Positions 44,969 through 57,706 of a DNA stretch of 64,000 nucleotides are shown one piece after another. The DNA is from Alopecurus myosuroides (Eukaryota; Streptophyta; Magnoliopsida; Poales; Poaceae): contig CM054058.1 in NCBI GenBank assembly GCA_028641055.1, positions 497,071,919-497,135,918 of the forward strand, in the 5' to 3' direction. Numbering within the stretch: position 1 is the stretch's first letter; each line of letters opens with the position of its first letter. Under the pieces are notes generated by a model. The model saw only the letters and a program-made list of their open reading frames with translations, ran no database searches and was not told the DNA's origin. The position numbers and the translations under genes are program-made.

Positions 44969-45582
44969 TGTTGGGGGAACAGGTAAGAGGGAGCATTACC
45001 AGCCACTAATATAAGCCGGATATCGTCTAGGCGAATGGAGGCTACCTAATCCGGGTTATAAATGGTGGATCCGGGTTACATCAAAGGAGAACCGGGTTAT
45101 TGTGAGCATAACCCGGACTGGATAAAGAGACTGGCCCAAGGCCCGGGAAGGAAGACATGGAGGCCCGGGAACCCGGAGGACAGTCCAAGGCCGGTAAGGA
45201 AGAGTCGGGTCATGATGAGAACCGGAACGAGGTAGCTAAGAGCCGGAAGGGATTAAGACTCCAAGGAAGGGTGTGTACCAGACTCTCCTTGTAACCCGGA
45301 GGTCTCCTCCACTATATAAGGCGAGACCCTGGGACGTAGAAGACAAGTTCTAAGTTGATAGCCAATAGCTTGAGACATCGAGAGCCAGAATCGCCCTTTG
45401 TAATCGAGACCTTGTTCCCCGATAGTAAGAAGGCAGGAGTAGGTTTTTCCCTCAATAGAGGGGCCGAACCTGGGTAAACTTGCGTCTCTCGTTTCCACCT
45501 TAACCATTTCGAAGTTTCGCTTAGAAGCAATGGCCTCGCAATCTAGTTCTCGTATGAGGACACTTGCCGTGACAAAACCACA
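44969..45582 (+). repeat. 5' LTR of the gypsy element
   Basis: TGTTGGGGGAAC ... ACCACA, about 614 bases, with a TATA box (CACTATATAAGGC near 45312) and several CCGGGTTA motifs. The end is inferred from the TG/CA rule and the PBS, since the 3' LTR is not available. Confidence 0.75.
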
Positions 45583-45586
45583 AAAG

Positions 45587-45605
45587 TTGGCGCCCACCGT
45601 GGGGC
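45587..45605 (+). other. Primer-binding site of the gypsy element
   Basis: TTGGCGCCCACCGTGGGGC four bases after the LTR; a common gypsy PBS type in grasses. Confidence 0.8.
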
Positions 45606-45847
45606 CTGCTCGCGGAAGCGTCGTCTTTTCGGAAGGAGCACTACCTGGGATCGAGAAGCTCGCAATAGGCCGACTCAGGAGGAGCCGGCGTGGGAACTAT
45701 TACAATCATGACACGTGGGGCCCTGAGTTCGCCTCCGTGGAGTCAGGACTTCACGTCCCTTTTGGAGAGATCCATGTCTTCATTGGGTACGTCGGGATAG
45801 CAGTTTCCGAACCGGACCAACTATTAGATTTGGTGCCTGAGAAGACC

Positions 45848-47316
45848 ATGGCAGTAGATTCTGATGGGGAATCCTCAGTTGGGAACAATGATGATCACGA
45901 TGAAACAACCTCGATCCACCAACTCTTTGGATACCGGTTAGGAGGAGACCCTGATTTGGATATGCAGGGTTTCGATGAGGCAACTTATCATGTCGCTGTC
46001 TACATGGCTGGTCCCACCCGGCCAACCGAGCCCAGATATGACTCGAAAGGAAACTTGGTTACAAACGAGGCTTCAACCTTAAATCTGGTTCTCGGAGCAC
46101 CAGTCATTACGGGCACATCACCAACCGGGCCAACGGTAGCCCCGGGAGGACCAGCGGTGACACCTCCAACAGGACGCAGGGCAACCAGCTCCAGGCCAGG
46201 GGAAGCAGTGATCGACCTAACCAGTCCTACATCATATAACCCAAGACCTGAGTTGATGACCGCGATGGATTCATTAAATGAGATTCTAGCAACGCCGATC
46301 ACCCCGGAAAACCTTGCACAACGTAACGCGGAGATAGAAAGACTCCGACAGGAAATAACTCATACCCGTCAAGAGATCGAGACAGAGGCAACCTACATAA
46401 GCAAAGCTCGGTTGGAGGTTCTGGAGGAAGCTACACGTTTGGAAAGGGAAGGAATTCGCCTCACTTTCAGGCAAAGGGAGCTAGACTCGACAAAGAATAG
46501 ACGTCACAGTACTCGTCTGAACACCGAGTTCGGGGTAGGGCTTGAGCCCACTAATCTCCAGAATTTATTTACACCCCCCGCTGGGAACCGGCAGCAGGTA
46601 ACCCGGCTGGCCCAGGTCGTCACACGAACCCACCGGCTATCCCTGTTCCGGCTCATCCAGCGCGTTTCTAGCCACCCGCCCAGCTGCACGGTAGCCCAAA
46701 TCCAGTGCCAACTCCAGCACATCCCCTGCAGGAAAGGTTTCATACGCCACCGGGTCACTTCAATAATCCGATGGATAACATTTGGGCAGCAACCACTAGT
46801 CTGGCGCATATCCTAGTTGACCCCAATAACCATATGGCCGTTGAGGCTTAGAGAGCTATTGAGATGTTGCAAACAGCAGTGGTTCAGCAGTTGAATTACA
46901 GTAATCAGGACAGGATACGCTCGACCCCCTATCACAGTAGGACAACTTTGCCAAGGAGTCACCATGGAAATTCTCCAGCCCCAGCAGGATCTAACAACGC
47001 TAACCGACAGCAGCCTAACCCACCCAGGCAAGCAGTGTCTTATGCACTCAGAATCCTAAATACATGACATAGGATTGCAGAACCAGAAAATAGGAATCCA
47101 GGTCATATTCAAAACCCGGTTCAAATCACGGTCTAAAACCCAGCTCAGGCCGGGTCTCAGAGAATTGGAATTCAATGCCTCGGTTCTGCAATCAGGAACG
47201 AGAGAATACCAGCCGATTTCAAAGGACACCGCAGAGTCGTGAATTATACGCCCGACATGGAGCCTGCAGACTGGATAGAGGGATATGAGATGGCCATGGA
47301 TATTTTGGAAGTAAGC
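45848..47316 (+). pseudogene. Gypsy gag, N-terminal part
   Basis: The best start is the ATG at 45848 (ACCATGG context); the frame is open from 45530 but that includes the PBS. The protein has an acidic head, a Pro/Thr/Gly linker, and a coiled coil (EIERLRQEITHTRQEIETE). Frame breaks occur near 46600, 46850 and later. The frame reaches NYTPDMEPADWIEGYEMAM, the start of the capsid domain, where the LARD interrupts it. Confidence 0.75.
47312..47316. repeat. Target site of the LARD, left
   Basis: TAAGC before the LTR; TTAGC after the 3' LTR (57707-57711). Four of five match, and the gag frame resumes directly. Confidence 0.7.
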
Positions 47317-48834
47317 TGTAACATCCCAAGTCTGAAAAATAGCCTTTAGAATGTTTTGCTCTCTGTTATTTTATGTTTTGCATCATGGCATCATGTTGAT
47401 TGCATTTGTTTTGCTTGTTTTCCATTTGTTTTCCAACTGTTTTCCTTTGTTTTCCTTGGTTTTCAAACCAAAAATTCAAACCTTTTGTTTCATCCTTGTG
47501 ATGTTACAATTTCCAAAATCATATTTCAAATAAAAACAACCAATTGTTTCCATTAAAGTGTGATTCCAAAACTGTTGTTTTGTTTCTATCAAAAAATCCC
47601 TTTAATAACCAAACCCTTTTCAAATTCAACTAATTTCCAAATCAACAACCCTTTTGAAAGTTATGAAAAATTGCAAAACAAATCAATCATTTGTTTCCAA
47701 TTATTCCATAATGATCAACTTCTAAAATAGTGGCTTAAATCAATTCATTAATTCCAAATTGCATTCTAAGTCAAGTCAAAAACATCAAACAACACCCAAT
47801 TTCAAATTATGAAAAACACCAAAACAACTTTGATCATTTGTTCTATTTAAATCAATAGGGTTCACCCTATTAAAATTGTTGTTTTCAATAATAATCACCT
47901 CATAAGCAAATTCTTTCAAAATTTGAATTAAATCACAAATCACAATTTAGATTTGAACTTTTGAAAAACCAAGTTGCCAAGTGGTTGTTTTTGACCAAAT
48001 CAGCCCACACAATTTTTCTCAAAATTTCCCCTAACTCCCAAACCCTCATCCTCTTCCTAATTCATTGCAGCAAAAAAAATGGAACAAAATATTAAAAAGA
48101 AGGGATGAGAGAGAGATAGCCAACTAGGCCCAGCCCAAACTCCCCCTGGCCCGATAACCCTTTGCTCTGTTTCTTCCTCGTACGGATTCCATCCGTGCTC
48201 CCACGTCGACATGGAGCAGCAGCAGACGGTGATCACCATCCCCCTCCCTCCTATAACTCCACCCCTCTGCCCTAGGGTTCCCTATGCCCTTCCCCTCTCC
48301 TTCCTCTTCCTTCTCCCCGCCTCCAATTTCTTCTCCTTCCTCCATCGCTCCTCTCTCTGTCTCCTCTCCCTTCTGTAACTGAACCTCACCAAAGCTCGTC
48401 GCCGCCGCCTTCCTCCGGCAATCGCCGGAGCTCCGGTCCTCCTCCGGCCAGGGAGAGGGCGGGAATGGAATCCCCCCTCGGCCCTCTCCCTCCTCGTCAC
48501 CACGCCAGGGGTTGGGATGCAGCACGCCGCCGGCGCCATCCCCTCCAAGCCGCCATCGCCGGCCCGCCTCCTTGCGACCTGCACCCGTCCGCCACCCTCT
48601 TCCGCTCGAAGGTGAGCCCTTCCCCCTCGGTTCCCCTCTCCCTCACCTCCTACCTCACAGCAGCCCGCAGCAGCCCGCACCCCCACAGCGCCTCCACACG
48701 CCGCCCCCTCCGGCCACCACGAGCGCCGCTCGCTGCCTGACATCGACGATGTTCAGTAACTGAACATCGAGTTCAGATTCAGAACAGCCCGACAGCCACC
48801 TTAACTTCCCCCCGAGGCCCCTTCCATCACCAGT

Positions 48835-48904
48835 CAGCAGTTACCCCAGTGGTTAGGCACCCCTTGGCGGAGCAGGAGGTGGGGGGATCGAATCCCCCCT
48901 CCCA
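48835..48904 (+). ncRNA. tRNA-like (SINE-type) module in the LARD LTR
   Basis: An A-box-like TACCCCAGTGG (48842-48852) and a B-box GGATCGAATCC (48885-48895) are spaced as in tRNA genes. The second lies in a perfect T-arm: six G, loop ATCGAAT, six C (48881-48899). The acceptor stem does not pair, so it is not a tRNA gene but probably a tRNA-derived SINE head. A copy is at 54502-54571. Confidence 0.55.
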
Positions 48905-50212
48905 CAATAAACCAAAAACTTTTATTTTTGCAATTTTTTGATACAGCACATTCTCAGTAATCACACATAGGCCCTTCTAACTTATTTCTAGACCCTACAA
49001 AATTATTTCTAAGCCCCTGGTTCCCTAAAAATGGCAGATTGCACCTCATTTTTGTAAATTGCATAACTAAATCATTTTCACTCCAAATTCAACATTTTTA
49101 GTATATTTTTTGTACCAAATTAAATGATCTATCCAAATATAAATTTTATTTACTGTTTTGAATATTTTAAATTGGTGAATTATTTGAATTCTTGTTTAAA
49201 TCACTTAATTTTGCAAAATTCATAACTTGTTCATAAAAATTCCAAATTCCACTAACTAAATATGTTTTCCAATCAACTTTTCATGTACTTTACAAATATA
49301 AAATTTGTTTGCTGTTTTGAATAATTTAAATTGCTGAAAACATCTGTTTCTTAATTAATGCATTTAAAATTGCCAAAATAATAACTTGCTCATTTTAAAT
49401 CCAATTTCCACAAATGAAATATGTTTTACATGCAAAATTAAACCACCTTTCCAAATATAAAATTTGTTTCATGTTTTGGATAATTAAAATTGGTTAAATA
49501 ATTTAAATCTTGTTTAATTCATTCAATATTGCTAAATTTATAAGTTGATCAAAACAAATTCTTTTGGGACATATAAAATATGTTTTCAAACCATCAAAGC
49601 ATAACCTTTTCAAATATGAACTTCACTCAATGTTTTGCACAAATAAAAACTCAAATAGGTTCATGTTTGAATTAAATTCATTTAATTCTTGCTTAAACTT
49701 GTTTAATTCATAAATAATCTATTTGAAATCCTTTTTCAACAAGTGAAACATGTATTCCAACTAAAATCTTGTTTTCTTTTCAAATATAAACTTGGTGATC
49801 TGTTTTGAACAATTTAACTTGATGAAAACAACAAATGCTTGAGTGACACCGTCAAGTAACCAAAAATTTCCTAACTTAATAAATGATTTTCTAAACTTGG
49901 TACACCTTATTTCCAATTGTTTCTATTATTGTTATTTTGTTGTTTTCCTCATCCATGCATCATGCTAATTCACTTCCACATGATGATTAGTTGTAGAACA
50001 ATTAATTCAACCATAATTCATGGGCTTTTCATATGCAACCCAGTTGCATGTGGGTCCATTTAATCATGTTGTTATCTTGTCAACTAGTTTATTTTGTTGC
50101 ATCAATTAAATGGTCATGCATCATCCCATGTTTGTGCACCTATGCCATGATATTGATTGTTTACCTTTCTGCATTGTTTGTTTGCTTCTTCTCGGATAAA
50201 CGACAACGTTGA

Positions 50213-50277
50213 GACCGACGATCCTTACGACACCCCTTCTAAGGAGTTAGCTCAGTACCAGGCTACTGGGTTTGCAG
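50213..50277 (+). other. Exon-like segment in the LARD LTR
   Basis: After a pyrimidine tract and GTTGAG, codons read TDDPYDTPSKELAQYQATGF and stop at AG/GCAAGT, the usual context of a GC-AG intron. The 3' LTR copy (about 55880-55944) keeps the frame. Confidence 0.3.
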
Positions 50278-51503
50278 GCAAGTATTCACTCACATGAACC
50301 ATCATGTTCCTTTCAACATTGGATACCGATACTTTTCCGTTGTCTATTCTGCTAGCCCTATGAGTAGTTGTTTCTGTTACGAACCTATCACATGAATCCC
50401 TTAACCCTGATATTGCCTCACCTCCATACCTATAACCTTTTGTTTGAGCCTGTGTCTTACTAGCATTCTTAGGTTGTTTTGCTCGAGTCTGTTACCCGTT
50501 ACTTTCAGTTACTATTTCATTATGTTCTGGGGGCTCGATGTTTAATCAATCAATCATGCTAATGTTACTATTAATAATAAATTTGATGATAAGGCACCGG
50601 CAGGAGGCCCTGTGTGGTTTTGAGGCCTGCTAGTGTCGACCCTAATAGGAAAAGGGTCTTGTCTACTGATCCATGATGAGCGCACTAACCGCATGTGGGA
50701 AGCGAGTATGGGCGCCCCCTCAATTTGATTCGATTCGCATCTCGTCCAAATCGCCTCATTTAGTTCGTGTGTTCCATTTGCCGCATGCATGTTTTTGCGA
50801 GCCCAGGCCAGGGTGGAAACTTTGTAGTCGGCATATAGGGGGACACGTTCTTAGAGTGCTATGAGGGTCCATTTTCTTCTGGGCTCGATTAGCCGTGCGC
50901 CCAAGGTGCTTTGGGCTTGATGCGGAGAAGAGTTGAGTTGTGTTGAGTGCCCCGCTTGGTGGAAGGGCCTTTCCATCTGGCGGGTTATTCATGCGTGTAC
51001 GGCCAAATTGGTGCAACCCTGCAGGGATAAATCTTCTCGAGAAGCCGTGTTTTCCGCGGTTATGGATTACTTGGTGAAAGTACTGGCTAACAAGTACTCA
51101 GGACAACTTAAACCTAATGATTAACAACCTTACACCCAATGATGAACAACTTGACTAGTAATAGGCTTATTGACACAATAATATGAACCATCATTAATTT
51201 CAACTGTGTGAGTTATCCTCGGATTGCTTCTTTGGATAAGGGGCGAGATCCAGGATGGGTTTGTTTGAGGTTAGTTGATAGGTTGGTTACGATACACGAT
51301 CTTATCTCCTTTCTGATAGCCGGAAGTTGTAGTATGTTCTGTAGTTGGTTAGAGCAGCCAGTTGCAGCATCTTTATATCCCCTTTCTTCCGTTGAACCCA
51401 AGGCATCTGTGCTTGGTGTTGACGGGCTACATTTTGGTAAACTGCGAGTCTTGCTTGCCAGTACGTTTATGTACTGACCCCTTTGGGGCTGTGGTTTCCG
51501 CAG

Positions 51504-51567
51504 ACGACGTTTCCGAGGATCTCCATGGTGGCTACTAGGTGGAGTATGATGAGACTGCTGACGAGTA
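51504..51567 (+). other. Terminal-exon-like segment in the LARD LTR
   Basis: Follows TTTCCGCAG. In the 3' LTR copy (57171-57235) the codons read DDVSEDLHGGYYVEYDETAD and end with TAG. In this 5' copy one TAC is TAG (51536-51538). Confidence 0.3.
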
Positions 51568-52041
51568 GATAGCGGACCCGGGCAGGATCCGAGACTTCGT
51601 GGATGGGCTCCGTCTTTTCGTTTCCGGCCTCTTAGGCCTATTTGGTTCTTGTCTGTACTCAGACATGTTGAATGCTTCCGCTGTGATGTAATGATGATAT
51701 GTTGGGGCATGTGCCCTCTGGATGATTGTATTTGCTATCTCTGCTCTAATGAGAGCTAGTTGCAACTTATTTCAATCTTTTGTGTCGTAGAGATCTGTTG
51801 TGATATCACTTGTTCAAATGCCGTTGACGTACCATGTGTGTATGTTTTGAAGTACGTCAATGGAAGTGTCCTGATTTCTATGGGATAGTTTACGTCGACG
51901 CTGAACAGATAGGGGTTGGTTGTCACACATACGTGTGTTGGCCTACTCGTAAGAGGACGCGGGTGCCGGTAAGCCCCGTAATCCAATCTACTACTGTTCA
52001 ACGGAACATCGAGTATCCTTTAGAAGTCCGGGTGCGACAAA

Positions 52042-52054
52042 TGGTATCAGAGCC
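52042..52054 (+). other. Primer-binding site of the LARD
   Basis: TGGTATCAGAGCC two bases after the 5' LTR, matching initiator tRNA-Met. Confidence 0.85.
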
Positions 52055-52981
52055 TGTCTGCCTGTAGGATCCCTTTTTACTGGTCGCAGCTGAGTCTAGA
52101 AACTATTTTGTAGCTATATAGGAAAAATGAAACGTGAGAGTAGGAATTCTGTTCTTTTTCTCCTTTTCCCACCCACCCTCCCTTTTCTGGTAAGGAAGTG
52201 CAACGTTGTTTTCCCTTCTCATCTAAACTTTCAAGTTAGGATTTCACGAATCCTGGTTTCTCTAGGATGGTTATATCTACTAGACCATAGGAATGGAGGT
52301 GGTTGTGACATGATTTATCATGTTGCCTACTCATGATTGAGAACGGAGGCGTGTAAGCCCCGGAAGCAGATCCTCTATTCCTTAAGCAGTAGATATTGAT
52401 CCTTTAGAAGCCCGGATGGGTTTTTCCGTAGTACCTCAGGAGTGTTTTGGTCTCGTTTTTCCCGGTGTTGCTTCGTTATCCTGTTCTTCTGAACATCCTT
52501 TTCGTCCGTTGAAATCTTGTTGCTACTTCCCACTTCAGTTATTCTACCGACGTCTAATCAAAACTTCCCAAATATCAAGTCTATCTAGCCAGAAAGGTTG
52601 TTGTTGTTGTTGTTGTTGTTGATTCCAGGCTATGAGAGCTGGCATTCCTATCACCTGGGGTTGTTTCGAGGAAGCATTCCTGAATCACCACATTCCAGAT
52701 AGTCTATTATCCAAATGAATCAAGTTCTATCCAGCTATACACCCTCAATACAAAACCTCTCCCTTTACTTGAAATGTTCCGGTGGTTTCCAAATTCCCTG
52801 ACATCTTTCCAGAAGAGTTGCCAGGAATTCCTATCGACTTAAACTTCCAGAAAAACATATCCAAGGTGCACGATGTGTTTCACGTGTCACCGCTCAAGAG
52901 GATCTTTGCAAGAAGTATCCGGACCTTTTTCTTTTCTCAGTAGGAATCTCGGGGCGCGATTCCTTCAAGGGGGGGGCGTTT
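52055..52981 (+). pseudogene. LARD internal region: fused scraps of gag, RT and integrase
   Basis: Recognisable gypsy scraps in order: a gag-like FEEAFLNHHIP (about 52660-52692), the RT entry motif DIFPEELPGIPIDL (about 52800-52840) and, a few codons later, the post-integrase VHDVFHVSPLK (about 52868-52900). Everything between is deleted. A (GTT)8 microsatellite is at 52597-52621. The purine tract lies at 52967-52979. It encodes nothing functional. Confidence 0.7.
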
Positions 52982-55900
52982 TGTAACATCCTAAGTCTGA
53001 AAAATAGCCTTTAGAATGTTTTGCTCTCTGTTATTTTATGTTTTGCATCATGGCATCATGTTGATTGCATTTGTTTTGCTTGTTTTCCATTTGTTTTCCA
53101 ACTGTTTTCCTTTGTTTTCCTTGGTTTTCAAACCAAAAATTCAAACCTTTTGTTTCATCCTTGTGATGTTACAATTTCCAAAATCATATTTCAAATAAAA
53201 ACAACCAATTGTTTCCATTAAAGTGTGATTCCAAAACTGTTGTTTTGTTTCTATCAAAAAATCCCTTTAATAACCAAACCCTTTTCAAATTCAACTAATT
53301 TCCAAATCAACAACCCTTTTGAAAGTTATGAAAAATTGCAAAACAAATCAATCATTTGTTTCCAATTATTCCATAATGATCAACTTCTAAAATAGTGGCT
53401 TAAATCAATTCATTAATTCCAAATTGCATTCTAAGTCAAGTCAAAAACATCAAACAACACCCAATTTCAAATTATGAAAAACACCAAAACAACTTTGATC
53501 ATTTGTTCTATTTAAATCAATAGGGTTCACCCTATTAAAATTGTTGTTTTCAATAATAATCACCTCATAAGCAAATTCTTTCAAAATTTGAATTAAATCA
53601 CAAATAACAATTTAGATTTGAACTTTTGAAAAACCAAGTTGCCAAGTGGTTGTTTTTGACCAAATCAGCCCACACAATTTTTCTCAAAATTTCCCCTAAC
53701 TCCCAAACCCTCGTCCTCTTCCTAATTCATTGCAGCAAAAAAAAAATGGAACAAAATATTAAAAAGAAGGGATGAGAGAGAGATAGCCAACTAGGCCCAG
53801 CCCAAACTCCCCCTGGCCCGATAACCCTTTGCTCTGTTTCTTCCTCGTACGGATTCCATCCGTGCTCCCACGTCGACATGGAGCAGCAGCAGACGGTGAT
53901 CACCATCCCCCTCCCTCCTATAACTCCACCCCTCTGCCCTAGGGTTCCCTATGCCCTTCCCCTCTCCTTCCTCTTCCTTCTCCCCGCCTCCAATTTCTTC
54001 TCCTTCCTCCATCGCTCCTCTCTCTGTCTCCTCTCCCTTCTGTAACTGAACCTCACCAAAGCTCGTCGCCGCCGCATTCCTCCGGCAATCGCCGGAGCTC
54101 CGGTCCTCCTCCGGCCAGGGAGAGGGCGGGAATGGAATCCCCCCTCGGCCCTCTCCCTCCTCGTCACCACGCCAGGGGCTCGGATGCAGCACGCCGCCGG
54201 CGCCATCCCCTCCAAGCCGCCATCGCTGGCCCGCCTCCCTGCGACCTGCACCCGTCCGCCACCCTCTGCCGCTCGAAGGTGAGCCCTTCCCCCTCGGTTC
54301 CCCTCTCCCTCACCTCCTTCCTCACAGCAGCCCGCAGCAGCCCGCACCCCCACAGCGCCTCCACACGCCGCCCCCTCCGGCCACCACGAGCGCCGCTCGC
54401 TGCCTGACATCGACGATGTTCAGTAACTGAACATCGAGTTCAGATTCAGAACAGCCCGACAGCCACCTTAACTTCCCCCCGAGGCCCCTTCCATCACCAG
54501 TCAGCAGTTACCCCAGTGGTTAGGCACCCCTTGGCGCAGCAGGAGGTGGGGGGATCGAATCCCCCCTCCCACAATAAACCAAAAACTTTTATTTTTGCAA
54601 TGTTTTGATACAGCACATTCTCAGTAATCACACATAGGCCCTTCTAACTTATTTCTAGACCCTGCAAAATTATTTCTAAGCCCCTGGTTCCCTAAAAATG
54701 GCAGATTGCACCTCATTTTTGTAAATTGCATAACTAAATCATTTTCAATCCAAATTCAACATTTTTAGTATGTTTTTTGTACCAAATTAAATGATCTATC
54801 CAAATATAAAATTTATTTACTGTTTTGAATATATTAAATTGGTGAATTATTTGAATTCTTGTTTAAATCACTTAATTTTGCAAAATTCATAACTTGTTCA
54901 TAACAATTCCAAATTCCACAAACTAAATATGTTTTCCAATAAAATTTTCATGTACTTTACAAATATAAATTTTGTTTGCTGTTTTGAATAATTTAAATTG
55001 CTGAAAACATCTATTTCTTAATTAATGCATTTAAAATTGCCAAAATAATAACTTGCTCATTTTAAATCCAATTTCCACAAATGAAATATGTTTTCCATGC
55101 AAAATTAAACCACCTTTCCAAATATAAAATCTGTTTCATGTTTTGGATAATTAAAATTGGTTAAATAATTTAAATCTTGTTTAATTCATTTAATATTGCT
55201 AAATTTATAACTTGATCAAAACAAATTCTTTTGGGACATATAAAATATGTTTTCAAACCATCAAAGCATAAACTTTGCAAATATGAACTTCACTCAATGT
55301 TTTGCACAAATAAAAACTCAAATCGGTTCATGTTTGAATTAAATTCATTTAATTCTTGCTTAAACTTGTTTAATTCATAAATAATCTATTTGAAATCCTT
55401 TTTCAACAAGTGAAACATGTATTCCAACTAAAATCTTGTTTTCTTTTCAAATATAAACTTGGTGATCTGTTTTGAACAATTTAACTTGATGAAAACAACA
55501 AATGCTTGAGTGACACCGTCAAGTAACCAAAAATTTCCTAACTTAATAAATGATTTTCTAAACTTGGTACACCTTATTTCCAATTGTTTCTATTATTGTT
55601 ATTTTGTTGTTTTCCTCATCCATGCATCATGCTAATTCACTTCCACATGATGATTAGTTGTAGAACAATTAATTCAACCATAATTCATGGGCTTTTCATA
55701 TGCAACCCAGTTGCATGTGGGTCCATTTAATCATGTTGTTATCTTGTCAACTAGTTTATTTTGTTGCATCAATTAAATGGTCATGCATCATCCCATGTTT
55801 GTGCACCTATGCCATGATATTGATTGTTTACCTTTCTGCATTGTTTGTTTGCTTCTTCTCGGATAAACGACGACGTTGAGACCGACGATCCTTATGACAC

Positions 55901-57706
55901 CCCTTCTAAGGAGTTAGCTCAGTACCAGGCTACTGGGTTTGCAGGCAAGTATTCACTCACATGAACCATCGTGTTCCTTTCAACATTGGATACCGATACT
56001 TTTCCGTTGTCTATTCTGCTAGCCCTATGAGTAGTTGTTTCTGTTACGAACCTATCATATGAATCCCTTAACCCTGATATTGCCTCACCTCCATACCTAT
56101 AACCTTTTGTTTGAGCCCGTGTCTTACTAGCATGCTTAGGTTGTTTTGCTCGAGTCTGTTACCCGTTACTTTCAGTTACTATTTCATTATGTTCTGGGGG
56201 CTCGATGTTTAATCAATCAATCATGCTAATGTTACTATTAATAATAAATTTGATGATAAGGCACCGGCAGGAGGCCCTGTGTGGTTTTGAGGCCTGCTAG
56301 TGTCGACCCTAATAGGAAAAGGGTCTTGTCTACTGATCCATGATGAGCGCACTAACCGCATGTGGGAAGCGAGTATGGGCGCCCCCTCAATTTGATTCGA
56401 TTCGCATCTCGTCCAAATCGCCTCATTTAGTTCGTGTGTTCCATTTGCCGCATGCATGTTTTTGCGAGCCCAGGCCAGGGTGGAAACTTTGTAGTCGGCA
56501 TATAGGGGGACACGTTCTTAGAGTGCTATGAGGGTCCATTTTCTTCTGGGCTCGATTAGCCGTGCGCCCAAGGTGCTTTGGGCTTGATGCGGAGAAGAGT
56601 TGAGTTGTGTTGAGTGCCCCGCTTGGTGGAAGGGCCTTTCCATCTGGCGGGTTATTCATGCGTGTACGGCCAAATTGGTGCAACCCTGCAGGGATAAATC
56701 TTCTCGAGAAGCCGTGTTTTCCGCGGTTATGGATTACTTGGTGAAAGTACTGGCTAACAAGTACTCAGGACAACTTAAACCTAATGATTAACAACCTTAC
56801 ACCCAATGATGAACAACTTGACTAGTAATAGGCTTATTGACACAATAATATGAACCATCATTAATTTCAACTGTGTGAGTTATCCTCGGATTGCTTCTTT
56901 GGATAAGGGGCGAGATCCAGGATGGGTTTGTTTGAGGTTAGTTGATAGGTTGGTTACGATACACGATCTTATCTCCTTTCTGATAGCCGGAAGTTGTAGT
57001 ATGTTCCGTAGTTGGTTAGAGCAGCCAGTTGCAGCATCTTTATATCCCCTTTCTTCCGTTGAACCCAAGGCATCTGTGCTTGGTGTTGACGGGCTACATT
57101 TTGGTGAACTGTGAGTCTTGCTTGCCAGTACGTTTATGTACTGACCCCTTTGGGGCTGTGGTTTCCGCAGACGACGTTTCCGAGGATCTCCATGGTGGCT
57201 ACTACGTGGAGTATGACGAGACTGCTGACGAGTAGATAGCGGACCCGGGCAGGATCCGAGACTTCGTGGATGGGCTGCGTCTTTTCGTTTCCGGCCTCTT
57301 AGGCCTATTTGGTTCTTGTCTGTACGCAGACATGTTGAATGCTTCCGCTGTGATGTAATGATGATATGTTGGGGCATGTGCCCTCTGGATGATTGTATTT
57401 GCTATCTCTGCTCTAATGAGAGCTAGTTGCAACTTATTTCAATCTTTTGTGTCGTAGAGATCTGTTGTGATATCACTTGTTCAAATGCCGTTGACGTACC
57501 ATGTGTGTATGTTTTGAAGTACGTCAATGGAAGTGTCCTGATTTCTATGGGATAGTTTACGTCGACGCTGAACATATAGGGGTTGGTTGTCACACATACG
57601 TGTGTTGGCCTACTCGTAAGAGGACGCGGGTGCCGGTAAGCCCCGTAATCGAATCTACTACTGTTCAACGGAACGGCGAGTATCCTTTAGAAGTCCGGGT
57701 GCGACA
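52982..57706 (+). repeat. 3' LTR of the LARD
   Basis: Matches 47317-52039 with about 1% differences by eye and two bases more in an A run (53735-53745). Ends GTGCGACA. Confidence 0.92.
54502..54571 (+). ncRNA. tRNA-like module, 3' LTR copy
   Basis: Copy of 48835-48904 with one substitution; A-box, B-box and T-arm preserved. Confidence 0.5.

Larger units (their letters stand above)
47317..52039 (+). repeat. 5' LTR of the LARD
   Basis: Regions: AT-rich start; a GC-rich island (about 48130-48760) with CT-rich leader and a GTGAGC donor-like site; a tRNA-like module (48835-48904); about 1.3 kb of very AT-rich DNA with degenerate 120-bp-scale repetition; then mixed sequence to 52039. Differs from the 3' LTR by scattered substitutions, roughly 1% by eye. 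Confidence 0.9.
47317..57706 (+). mobile_element. LARD-like non-autonomous retrotransposon with 4.7-kb LTRs
   Basis: LTRs 47317-52039 (4723 bp) and 52982-57706 (4725 bp), starting TGTAACATCC and ending GTGCGACA, flank only 942 bases. A PBS (TGGTATCAGAGCC) and a purine tract (AAGGGGGGGGCG) are present, so priming signals survive without any protein-coding capacity. The start resembles Sukkula/Erika-type Triticeae elements (recalled). It sits in gypsy gag, so it is younger than that element. Confidence 0.9.

Noticed and set aside
48124..48743. Minus-strand frames of 133 and 153 codons in the LARD LTR, present again at 53791-54410
   Set aside because: They overlap each other in a GC-rich, CT-biased leader; the second copy exists only because LTRs are duplicated.
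48835..48904. A functional tRNA gene
   Set aside because: T-arm and box sequences are good, but the acceptor stem does not pair and no proper anticodon arm can be drawn.
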